In this document: one piece after another, positions 57,586 through 64,000 of the stretch | Position numbering within the stretch: position 1 is the first letter of the stretch | Layout: every line of letters begins with the position of its first letter | From: CAG-877 sp045125935 | GTDB taxonomy: Bacteria > Bacillota_I > Bacilli_A > RF39 > UBA660 | Direction: 5' to 3' | Length of the DNA: 64,000 nucleotides | Assembly (NCBI GenBank): GCA_045125935.1 | Contig: JBGVNW010000068.1 | Location: forward strand, 1 to 64,000 | The notes under the pieces: model-generated | Told to the model about the DNA's origin: nothing | Database searches by the model: none | Seen by the model: the letters and a program-made list of their open reading frames with translations, nothing else | Translations under genes and position numbers: made by a program

Positions 57586-59085
57586 ATGAGTATTGCAGTA
57601 TTAATTAGTGTTATTATTGGAGTTGTTCTCCTATTATGTGTAATCCTATCATCTTATGTAAAGGCTCCCCCTTCGGTAGCATTTCTAATCTCTGGTCTTT
57701 CAAAAGAACCAAGAGTTTTAATTGGTAAAGGTGGATTTAGGATTCCTTTCTTTGAACGAATTGATAAAGTTTTTCTAGGTCAAATGTCTGTGGATATCAA
57801 GACCAGTGTTGCTGTACCCACAAAGGATTTTATTAATGTGAATGTGGATGCAGTAGCAAAAGTTAGAGTAGTTCCAAATCAAGAGGGAATCAGGTTGGCA
57901 GGGAAGAACTTCCTGAACATGACTCAAACCGATATTCAACATCAATTGAAGGATTCTCTTGAAGGTAATATGCGTGAGATTATTGGAACGCTTGATCTTG
58001 TTTCTTTGAATACAGACCGAGACTCATTCTCTGACCAAATTGCACAAAAGGCGGGAAAGGATATGAACAAGTTGGGCATTGAGATTCTTTCTTGTAACAT
58101 TCAAAATGTAACAGATGAACAAAATCTAATCAAAGACCTTGGTGCAGATAATACATGGCGAATTAAAAAGGACGCTGCTGTCACAAAAGCACAATCTGAG
58201 AAGGAAATAGCTATTGCACAGGCAGAGGCGAACAAAGAGGCGAATGATGCACGAGTAACTTCAGAAACTGCTATCGCAGAGCGTAACAACGAACTCGAAA
58301 TTAAACGAGCAGACTTGAAGAAAGAAGCAGATGTGAAAAAAGCTATGTCAGATGCCGCATATGCTATTCAAGAACAAGAACAACAAAAACTCATAAATGA
58401 GAGAACTGTCGAAGCACATATTGCCAGAACAAAAAAAGAACAAGAACTCACAGAAGAAATGATTAAGGTTCGTGAGAATAATCTTCAAGCAGAGATCGCA
58501 AAACAAGCTGATGCTGAACGATATAAGTTAGAGGTTGAAGCTGCTGCAGATAAAAAGAAAACAGAGTTGGATGCAGAAGCAGAACTTACATTGAGAAAGC
58601 GTCAAGCAGAAGCGGAAGCATATGAAGCAGAACAAAAAGCAAAGGCAGTTAAAGCAGAAGCAGATGCTATCAAATATAAGATGTTAATGGAAGCAGAAGG
58701 TATCAAGGCAGTTGGTGAAGCAGAAGCTGCCAAAATCAAGGCAGTTGGTGAAGCAGAAGCGAAAGCTCTCGATGCAAAAGCGAAGGCATATAAGAATTAC
58801 AATGACACAATCAAGTTGCAAGAAGCACTTGTGGAAGTGCTACCAGAAGTTGCAAAGAATGTTGCTGCACCTATCGCTGCTCTTAAAGATGTAACTTTAT
58901 ATGGTGGTGGAATGAGTCAGGTTTCGGAGAATGTTCCAGTTATGACACAAATGGTTTATGACACAATGTCTGCTGCAACAGGTGTGGACATGAAGGAAAT
59001 TCTTAAAACAAAGACACTCACTGCACAAACAGATAGAAATGTTAATGTGAATGGTGCGGAAGATGTAATTATTACAACAAAATAA
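57586..59085 (+). CDS. Flotillin-like SPFH-domain membrane protein
   Basis: 499 aa. One N-terminal membrane helix (about 4-27), then an SPFH/PHB domain (about 28-200) with P-P-S-V-A-F and a K-D-F-I-N-V-N-V-D strand. A long Ala/Glu/Lys coiled coil follows (about 205-400), with a repeated K-A-V-G-E-A-E-A segment and a variable tail. Flotillins organise membrane microdomains. A phage copy could remodel the host membrane or guard against membrane stress. The function is inferred only from the family. Confidence 0.85.
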   Translation: MSIAVLISVIIGVVLLLCVILSSYVKAPPSVAFLISGLSKEPRVLIGKGGFRIPFFERIDKVFLGQMSVDIKTSVAVPTKDFINVNVDAVAKVRVVPNQEGIRLAGKNFLNMTQTDIQHQLKDSLEGNMREIIGTLDLVSLNTDRDSFSDQIAQKAGKDMNKLGIEILSCNIQNVTDEQNLIKDLGADNTWRIKKDAAVTKAQSEKEIAIAQAEANKEANDARVTSETAIAERNNELEIKRADLKKEADVKKAMSDAAYAIQEQEQQKLINERTVEAHIARTKKEQELTEEMIKVRENNLQAEIAKQADAERYKLEVEAAADKKKTELDAEAELTLRKRQAEAEAYEAEQKAKAVKAEADAIKYKMLMEAEGIKAVGEAEAAKIKAVGEAEAKALDAKAKAYKNYNDTIKLQEALVEVLPEVAKNVAAPIAALKDVTLYGGGMSQVSENVPVMTQMVYDTMSAATGVDMKEILKTKTLTAQTDRNVNVNGAEDVIITTK

Positions 59086-59096
59086 TAATTATTATT
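59081..59096. repeat. Recurrent 16-bp palindrome
   Basis: A perfect copy overlapping the flotillin stop codon. Confidence 0.7.
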
Positions 59097-59104
59097 TCTA
59101 ATGA

Positions 59105-59138
59105 GAAATGGTCGTTGTGAAACGACCATTTCTTTTTT
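59105..59138 (+). terminator. Rho-independent terminator
   Basis: GAAATGGTCGTT pairs with AACGACCATTTC, then six T. Confidence 0.85.
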
Positions 59139-59143
59139 ATATT

Positions 59144-59151
59144 CATAAATA
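59144..59151 (+). promoter_or_regulatory. CATAAATA late-type promoter motif
   Basis: 28 bases before the gene at 59179. Confidence 0.45.
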
Positions 59152-59178
59152 TGGTGAAGATATATTATATCTATATTA

Positions 59179-59424
59179 ATGAACATTTCGTTTAATCAAA
59201 ATTATCACCAAAAGGTTCCTGTAAAAAATAAACACAAACGCTGTCATTATTATAAGAAAGATGGTAAATGGAAACCTAAAATCAAATTCGAAACATATCA
59301 AGAAGCAGAAGCGTATCTTAAAGAAAAAAACAAACTTGAAGAATACAATATATATTGCTGTCCGATCTGTGGAAAATATCACATCGGACATCTGGATGAG
59401 AACCAGAAAAAGGAGAATGTGTAA
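59179..59424 (+). CDS. Small zinc-finger-like protein, 81 aa
   Basis: Cys/His residues: C-H-Y-Y near 21 and C-C-P-I-C-G-K-Y-H-I near 58-67. The pattern is close to the 22369 protein. Such proteins are often co-located with phage translation or RNA genes, but the function is unknown. Confidence 0.6.
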   Translation: MNISFNQNYHQKVPVKNKHKRCHYYKKDGKWKPKIKFETYQEAEAYLKEKNKLEEYNIYCCPICGKYHIGHLDENQKKENV

Positions 59425-59439
59425 CCGTTCTCCTTTTTT
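59409..59439 (+). terminator. Rho-independent terminator
   Basis: AAAGGAGAA pairs with TTCTCCTTT across the stop codon, then T's. Confidence 0.75.
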
Positions 59440-59446
59440 ATTTTAA

Positions 59447-59462
59447 AATAATAATTATTATT
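59447..59462. repeat. Recurrent 16-bp palindrome
   Basis: A perfect copy between the terminator and the next promoter. Confidence 0.7.
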
Positions 59463-59528
59463 TTCTAATTTTATTGTTTTATTGATGAAAAAGTTTGAAA
59501 TAAAGTTGGATATTAGAAAAAAATATGT

Positions 59529-59536
59529 TATATTTG
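59529..59536 (+). promoter_or_regulatory. Bacteroidetes-type promoter
   Basis: TTGGAT near 59505 and TATATTTG here; it opens the run of small genes to 62577. Confidence 0.75.
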
Positions 59537-59589
59537 TAGTGTAAAGAATTAAGAAAAGTAACAATAGAAGAATTTTAAAAAATAAAATT

Positions 59590-59889
59590 ATGGGAAAAAT
59601 ATGTAGAAACAGGTGCGGGGATTTTGTGTTATTTAAAAATTCTGCAACACCAGAACATTGTAAAAGAGAAATATATACAGTTGAACGTGGTTCATATAAT
59701 AACTATTATAATGACTATGAAGAAATACGACATTATACTGGCAAATACGAAGATTTGGGATTCTGGGAATATCTTGATGATGGTGTTCATATAAATATTG
59801 AAAATGTACCAGAAAAATATTTGGATATGACATATGATTCTGAACCAAGAATATTTAAATTATGGCATTTATACAACCTTGTTTTATAA
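59590..59889 (+). CDS. Hypothetical protein, 99 aa
   Basis: Tyr-rich, acidic protein overlapping the next gene by 28 bases. No family is recognised. Confidence 0.55.
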   Translation: MGKICRNRCGDFVLFKNSATPEHCKREIYTVERGSYNNYYNDYEEIRHYTGKYEDLGFWEYLDDGVHINIENVPEKYLDMTYDSEPRIFKLWHLYNLVL

Positions 59890-60287
59890 GAAATAATACT
59901 TCTGAACTTATGAAGAAGTTAGAGGAGTTGGGGTATTTCTATACATACTATCATGATGGTAATGGTATATATTGTTATAATAATATAGCACAAACATTTA
60001 CATATAATAATGAAATACCTAAAGAATGTATTGGAATTTCTAAAAATAACGAAGGACTATTTCTTGCGTTAGCAGCATTGAGAGATGATACTGATATAAA
60101 TCAAATATATTTGTGGAATGAAAGACATTTAGTTAAATGTATTAGAGATTATTCATGTACACTAAACATAGAAGCAACACCTTATTATATGTGTCAATTG
60201 ATTAATAATTCGGATATTAAATTTGAAATACCCTGTAAAGAATTAAGAAAAGCAACAGTAAAAGAAATAATTGAACATTTTAAGTAA
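59862..60287 (+). CDS. Hypothetical protein, 141 aa
   Basis: Residues 30-90 (alternating Tyr/Asn/Thr strands and F-L-A-L-A-A-L-R) resemble a family of small phage proteins of unknown function. The overlap with the previous gene is longer than usual; a later start is possible. Confidence 0.55.
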   Translation: MAFIQPCFIRNNTSELMKKLEELGYFYTYYHDGNGIYCYNNIAQTFTYNNEIPKECIGISKNNEGLFLALAALRDDTDINQIYLWNERHLVKCIRDYSCTLNIEATPYYMCQLINNSDIKFEIPCKELRKATVKEIIEHFK

Positions 60288-60295
60288 TAAGGGAT

Positions 60296-60409
60296 ATGAG
60301 TGATATAAAAGAAAAATTAAATGAAATTTATAAACTCCAAAATATTAAAAGTAAGGAGTGGGAAAAACTTCGCAAAAAATATCAAAAATATGTTGATGAA
60401 TATAATTAA
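60296..60409 (+). CDS. Very small helical protein, 37 aa
   Basis: ATG 60296 to TAA 60407-60409 in the gap before the next gene. Lys/Glu-rich single helix. Support is spacing and composition. Confidence 0.4.
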   Translation: MSDIKEKLNEIYKLQNIKSKEWEKLRKKYQKYVDEYN

Positions 60410-60420
60410 AAAGTAAAAAT

Positions 60421-60672
60421 ATGAATGGATTAATTTGTTTATTAATTATTAGCACTATTTTATGTATAATTGGAATAACTTGCAAAAATTGTGGTGCAGT
60501 TGCAGTTTTAGGTGGTGTTCTTTTATTTTGTAGTGTAAAAGGCATTATAGACTTAAAACAACCTGAACCCACAGCATTAGATGTTTATCGTAATAAAACA
60601 ACACTACAAATCACATATGTAGATTCAATACCAACAGATACTGTGGTAGTATTTAAAGAAGAGTTTAAATAA
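60421..60672 (+). CDS. Small membrane protein, 83 aa
   Basis: Two hydrophobic segments (about 3-17 and 22-40) with C-K-N-C-G between them, then a hydrophilic tail. Function is unknown. Confidence 0.55.
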   Translation: MNGLICLLIISTILCIIGITCKNCGAVAVLGGVLLFCSVKGIIDLKQPEPTALDVYRNKTTLQITYVDSIPTDTVVVFKEEFK

Positions 60673-60674
60673 TT

Positions 60675-60764
60675 ATGAAAAGATTTGAGTATCAACAAGT
60701 TGATTATAGTAATTATCCATCTCCAGAAGAACTAAATGAAGAAGGTGATGAGGGTGGGAAATGA
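60675..60764 (+). CDS. Very small acidic protein, 29 aa
   Basis: ATG 60675 to TGA 60762-60764. It starts two bases after the previous stop and overlaps the next start as ATGA, which supports real translation. Confidence 0.4.
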   Translation: MKRFEYQQVDYSNYPSPEELNEEGDEGGK

Positions 60765-60865
60765 TTTGTATGGATGAGATTACAAAAAAGTATTTTGATA
60801 CAGAACTTTCATCATCATATAGTAAAAAGATATTTAGAGTAACATTTAAACGGGAGATTTTATGA
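60761..60865 (+). CDS. Very small hypothetical protein, 34 aa
   Basis: ATG 60761 to TGA 60863-60865, coupled by ATGA overlaps on both sides. Function is unknown. Confidence 0.4.
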   Translation: MICMDEITKKYFDTELSSSYSKKIFRVTFKREIL

Positions 60866-61035
60866 CAGTAGCAGAATTAATTGAAAAACTTTCTAAATAC
60901 GATAAAGATTTGGAAATTATAGGTATAAGAGGAAGTTTAGAGTTGGAATATAAACAAGTAACAGAAGTGGTTGAAAATAGTGGTTCTGTTAGTTTAACTA
61001 CAACAGGATGGAAAGATGTTTTAAGAATTAATTGA
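60862..61035 (+). CDS. Small hypothetical protein, 57 aa
   Basis: ATG 60862 to TGA 61033-61035. It starts M-T-V-A-E-L-I-E-K-L-S-K-Y-D-K-D, a common phage pattern (V-A-E-L-I-E-x-L), then beta strands. Function is unknown. Confidence 0.55.
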   Translation: MTVAELIEKLSKYDKDLEIIGIRGSLELEYKQVTEVVENSGSVSLTTTGWKDVLRIN

Positions 61036-61037
61036 TT

Positions 61038-62030
61038 ATGGCACAATTAGCAATTAAAGGTCATGAAACAAGAGGAAAAGAAGTCATAGAACTTCTTGAA
61101 ATGTTGGGTGGAAAGAATAAAAACTTAACAGGTGATATAGGTACATGCGTAGTAGATCCAAAAGTCTATTTCATAGAAGATAATAATATTTATTGGTATT
61201 ATTATGGTGGTCTTGACTGCGATGGAAGATTAGAAAATATGTGTGTATTTACTCTTGAAGAATTTGAAGAGAAATATCCATATAAAGTGGGGGATAAAGT
61301 AGAAAGAAATATTGATTATGTTTCGTGTTTTATTAATGGCATGAGGTGGAATTATGATAGAATGCGCGTAGAATATCATTTATGTTCGCTTTATGGTAAT
61401 GATGCATATGGTTGGCATATTGCTGAATGTTTTGATAAAGATTTCCCAAATAACACACCTAAAATTATGGAAAAAAGAAAATATTCTGATTTAAGACTTG
61501 ACTTAGACCAAGATGATAAATTGGCGACGGAAGCAACTATTGACGGTGATAAAATAACACCGCCAAATAATTATCTAATTGGTAAGATTACCAAAGTGGA
61601 TAATGGAATGCTTGTAGAGTTTGTTAAGAAACATCCACAATACCCAAAGACTTATGATGATTGTTGTGATGTGTTGTATATTGAAACGAATAGAACAATT
61701 GACTACTGCGATGATTATTTGGGGTATCGTGATATAACCCAATATGATACTAATTTATTAACGCAATTAAGATATCTTCGCAAACTCCGTATCTGTCGTG
61801 ATGCCTATTGGAAGATAGCGGGAGAAGAACTTGGTTTAGGTAAACCTTGGGAACCTGATTGGAGTACGGAAAGTAAAAAGAAATATGTTATTGAAGTTTA
61901 TCGAAATAATATTAGAACAAACTCACAAGGTTATTCTAATACAACATTATCTTTTCCAACAGTCGAAATGAGAGATGCTTTTTTTGAAAATTTCAAGGAG
62001 TTAATTGAACAATGTAAAGGATTGCTATGA
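61038..62030 (+). CDS. Hypothetical protein, paralog of the 47585 gene
   Basis: 330 aa from ATG 61038. M-A-Q-L-A-I-K-G-H-E-T-R-G-K-E-V near the start, Y-P-K-T-Y-D-D-C-C-D-V-L in the middle and R-D-A-Y-W-K-I-A-G-E-E-L-G-L-G-K-P-W near the C terminus are shared with the 47585 protein. The conserved ends and variable centre suggest diversifying paralogs. Confidence 0.7.
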   Translation: MAQLAIKGHETRGKEVIELLEMLGGKNKNLTGDIGTCVVDPKVYFIEDNNIYWYYYGGLDCDGRLENMCVFTLEEFEEKYPYKVGDKVERNIDYVSCFINGMRWNYDRMRVEYHLCSLYGNDAYGWHIAECFDKDFPNNTPKIMEKRKYSDLRLDLDQDDKLATEATIDGDKITPPNNYLIGKITKVDNGMLVEFVKKHPQYPKTYDDCCDVLYIETNRTIDYCDDYLGYRDITQYDTNLLTQLRYLRKLRICRDAYWKIAGEELGLGKPWEPDWSTESKKKYVIEVYRNNIRTNSQGYSNTTLSFPTVEMRDAFFENFKELIEQCKGLL

Positions 62031-62266
62031 TAACTATAAGAGATATTGAACAATTCAAATCAATTCAAAAAGAAATTGATTATTTAGTAAAGAAATATTA
62101 CGATAAACATGTTAAAGGATATTCAGGATATGAATATCACGGTTGGCATTTAACAGATGAAAACGAAATAGAAATCTATTATAGTTACACAGACTACCGT
62201 GAAGAATATTATCACGATGATGTAACTATTTCAATTGATGAACTTAATAATTTGAACAACGATTAG
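62027..62266 (+). CDS. Hypothetical protein, 79 aa
   Basis: ATGA overlap with the previous stop. The pattern H-G-W-H-L-T-D-E-N-E-I-E-I-Y-Y-S-Y-T-D is matched by S-G-W-R-F-N-D-N-C-N-L-I-N-I-T-Y in the next protein, so the two are tandem paralogs. Confidence 0.6.
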   Translation: MITIRDIEQFKSIQKEIDYLVKKYYDKHVKGYSGYEYHGWHLTDENEIEIYYSYTDYREEYYHDDVTISIDELNNLNND

Positions 62267-62286
62267 AAACATTAAATTAAAATAAT

Positions 62287-62577
62287 ATGGATAAAGGAAT
62301 TCAACGAGTTAAAGAAAGCATTGTAAAAGACATTAAAAATTACAGAGAAACTTGTAAATTTATCGCTCCGTTGTGTAGAAAATATTTTGAGAAGGTATAC
62401 GACAGTAGTTGGCAACATTTCAGTGGCTGGAGATTTAATGACAACTGCAACTTAATCAACATAACATACTGGTATGAGGACTTTTATAGCAACACAGAAA
62501 CATACACAGAATATGAAGATGTTATTATACCTTTGGAAGATATCATTAAAATGATGGATGAACCAGATGAAAAATAA
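62287..62577 (+). CDS. Hypothetical protein, 96 aa, tandem paralog
   Basis: Shares layout and motifs with the 62027 protein (helical start, G-W-x-x-x-D core, acidic V-x-I-x-x-x-x-I end). Function is unknown. Confidence 0.6.
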   Translation: MDKGIQRVKESIVKDIKNYRETCKFIAPLCRKYFEKVYDSSWQHFSGWRFNDNCNLINITYWYEDFYSNTETYTEYEDVIIPLEDIIKMMDEPDEK

Positions 62578-62578
62578 A

Positions 62579-62594
62579 AATAATAATTATTATT
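62579..62594. repeat. Recurrent 16-bp palindrome
   Basis: A perfect copy directly after the stop codon, ahead of a GAAACTA/TAGTTTC terminator (62600-62637). Confidence 0.7.
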
Positions 62595-62599
62595 TTAAA

Positions 62600-62637
62600 G
62601 AAACTATCAAAAATATTTGGTAGTTTCATTTTTTTAT
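62600..62637 (+). terminator. Rho-independent terminator overlapping a promoter
   Basis: GAAACTA pairs with TAGTTTC, then seven T. The TTTGG of the next promoter lies in its loop. Confidence 0.7.
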
Positions 62638-62639
62638 GT

Positions 62640-62647
62640 TATATTTG
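62640..62647 (+). promoter_or_regulatory. Bacteroidetes-type promoter
   Basis: TTTGG at 62616-62620 and TATATTTG here. Confidence 0.7.
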
Positions 62648-62697
62648 TAGTGTAAAAGTAAATATAAGATATTTAACCTTATAAAAAATAAAAGATT

Positions 62698-63318
62698 ATG
62701 TTTGATTGTACAAATTTGAAGAACGGTGATGTTATTGTACTCACCAATTATGGTAATAGAACAGTTATAATTAATAAGATCAAGGATGATAAAACATATA
62801 GTTCTCCGCAGTTATATACTTATGTGGAACTTGATGGAAACACACTAACATTTGAAAATGATGAAACAGAATGTTTCTACCTCATTGAAAATATTAATTT
62901 TAGACTCTCAACTATTGAAGAAAAGACAAAGTTGTATAATGAAATAGGTAAGTACTTCACAGAAGAGTATGATAAGAATTGGTATAATCATTTTACAGAT
63001 AGTTCATATTTTGATATTCAGGATTTTTTATTTGATGTATTTTGTATTAAAGTAGAAGAATATGACAATGATTTAATTTATCCTGATTTTATTAATGATA
63101 TACATCAATATATTTGGAATAGATTATGTGAAGTTACCAATGAAGATGTAGAACATAAGGAAAATAAAATGGTTAATCTGGATGATGCTTGCAAATGGTT
63201 GGAAAATAAATTATTATGTGCTGAAGACCACTATCCGACTTTAGAGTTTTTATCTATTATTGAATATAACTCATTAAAAGAACTTATTAATGATTTTAGA
63301 AAAACAATGAATAAATAA
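62698..63318 (+). CDS. Hypothetical protein, paralog of the 48616 gene
   Basis: 206 aa. The N terminus (L-K-N-G-D-V-I-V-L-T-N-Y-G) is an SH3-like barrel candidate; W-Y-N-H-F-T-D-S-S-Y-F-D-I and the I-W-N-R-L-C segment align with the 48616 protein. Function is unknown. Confidence 0.65.
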   Translation: MFDCTNLKNGDVIVLTNYGNRTVIINKIKDDKTYSSPQLYTYVELDGNTLTFENDETECFYLIENINFRLSTIEEKTKLYNEIGKYFTEEYDKNWYNHFTDSSYFDIQDFLFDVFCIKVEEYDNDLIYPDFINDIHQYIWNRLCEVTNEDVEHKENKMVNLDDACKWLENKLLCAEDHYPTLEFLSIIEYNSLKELINDFRKTMNK

Positions 63319-63472
63319 AATGAAATACAGGATTTGTAGATGTTACTCACCATTAGTAGATTTTAAATAGGAAATGGTGACGATGAGATTAAACGCAATT
63401 TGTTTAATCTTAACGACCACTCGGAGAGATTAATTTTATAAAACTTGGGAATGATTAAATTTGATAAGAGAA
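63319..63472 (+). other. Intergenic segment with two hairpins
   Basis: TCACCATT pairs with AATGGTGA (about 63349-63380), and GATTAAAC with GTTTAATC (about 63387-63409). No convincing gene; it may be a leader or processed spacer. Confidence 0.35.
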
Positions 63473-63712
63473 ATGAAAATAAGTAATATAATATTAAAAA
63501 GATACACCGCGGAAAAAGGTAAATCCTTAAAGTGGCATGAATGGGTAATGAATCCAAATACAAGAGAAAGCGAAAGAGTGTTGCGATATTCAGAATGCAC
63601 CGCAGTAATAGACACCAATCAACTCGATGGCGATGTTGTGGAAATTCCAAATGAAGAGTATAAAGAATGGTGGGATAAAAATTATCATAGTTTAGGTTTG
63701 ACAGGATTATGA
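63473..63712 (+). CDS. Hypothetical protein, 79 aa
   Basis: Start at ATG 63473 (a TTG at 63461 is less likely). Basic first half with W-H-E-W-V-M-N, acidic second half. It overlaps the next gene (ATGA). Confidence 0.55.
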   Translation: MKISNIILKRYTAEKGKSLKWHEWVMNPNTRESERVLRYSECTAVIDTNQLDGDVVEIPNEEYKEWWDKNYHSLGLTGL

Positions 63713-63972
63713 CAATCTATACAAAGTACAATATCGGTGATGATGATATGGATATTAAAGAACTAATAAAAGAGAGACTAAACCAATTAAATAAAGAAGA
63801 ATTGGTTGATGCACTCGCAAATGTTTGTGTTATATGTGTGTCATCAAATATCAATAAAAAATTAAGCAGCGCAAATTGCATACAGCAGTGCATAAATAAT
63901 GTGCAGACCAACTTACAGCAAGTTGATAATGTATTAACGCAAAGATTGAATATTAACTTTAAGAAACTATAA
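63709..63972 (+). CDS. Hypothetical protein, 87 aa
   Basis: A helical, Asn/Gln-rich protein with three Cys; a second ATG at 63748 (M-D-I-K-E-L) is possible. Function is unknown. Confidence 0.5.
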   Translation: MTIYTKYNIGDDDMDIKELIKERLNQLNKEELVDALANVCVICVSSNINKKLSSANCIQQCINNVQTNLQQVDNVLTQRLNINFKKL

Positions 63973-64000
63973 CAAAGAATTTAGCATGTGTTTTTATTGT

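Noticed and set aside
1..64000. CRISPR arrays
   Set aside because: No set of evenly spaced direct repeats with unique spacers was seen; the recurring palindromes are scattered between genes.

Overview
The window looks like part of a large, AT-rich, lytic tailed phage of a Bacteroidetes host. Three signs support this. Many gene starts follow the Bacteroidetes-type promoter (TTTGG about 20-25 bases before TATATTTG or TATCTTTG). Lipoproteins carry Bacteroidetes-like lipoboxes. The genes are phage-typical: homing endonucleases, inteins, nucleotide and NAD enzymes, RNA ligases, many DNA methyltransferases, thymidine kinase and a long tRNA array. A second motif, CATAAATA, resembles the T4 late promoter TATAAATA and precedes membrane, head and fibre-like genes as well as homing genes. 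This hints at T4-like late transcription. No terminase, portal or polymerase gene is in the window.

Layout. 1-6.9 kb: small hypotheticals, two envelope-type membrane proteins, a Mom-like DNA-modification protein, two methyltransferases, a polynucleotide kinase and a minus-strand head-internal-type protein with a T4-like capsid-targeting N terminus. 6.9-13.9 kb: phosphoesterase, Dam and an NAD/ADP-ribose block (nicotinamidase, PRPP synthetase, nicotinamide phosphoribosyltransferase, macro domain, NAD synthetase). 14-23 kb: RNA ligase, LAGLIDADG homing endonuclease, CCA-adding enzyme, lipoprotein, papain-like protease (frameshifted), NAD-dependent DNA ligase, second RNA ligase and zinc-ribbon proteins.

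23.1-31.8 kb is an RNA island with few proteins. It has at least 17 recognisable tRNAs, a circularly permuted tmRNA gene and a roughly 0.9 kb ornate structured RNA of GOLLD/ROOL type. It also holds several tRNA-like elements that do not fold as normal cloverleaves. Three tRNAs (Asn, initiator Met, Lys) are interrupted inside the anticodon by related inserts of 118, 123 and 145 nt. Each insert has a 31-34 nt leader and then a tRNA-like domain (7-bp acceptor-like stem and a T-arm) that ends exactly two bases before the 3' exon. This is the strongest candidate for an undescribed system. The phage also encodes a kinase, two RNA ligases, a CCA-adding enzyme, a Thg1-like polymerase, a nucleotidyltransferase and a macro-domain protein, which together could process or repair such tRNAs.

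31.8-45.5 kb: GMP reductase broken into two genes by a split intein with a Vsr-type homing endonuclease between the halves; a restriction-like cassette (helicase plus a methyltransferase split over two genes); thymidine kinase; a second Dam; and an RlaP-like nucleotidyltransferase carrying a full intein. 45.5-64 kb: a fibre-like repeat protein, many small early-type hypotheticals including paralog pairs, a Thg1-like gene with a frameshift, a lone TnpB, a candidate ncRNA at 52.3 kb and a flotillin/SPFH protein.

A 16-bp perfect palindrome (AATAATAATTATTATT) recurs at 12 intergenic places, mostly just upstream of the host-type promoters, and is a candidate operator. Three genes show single frame disruptions, so indel errors in the assembly should be kept in mind.
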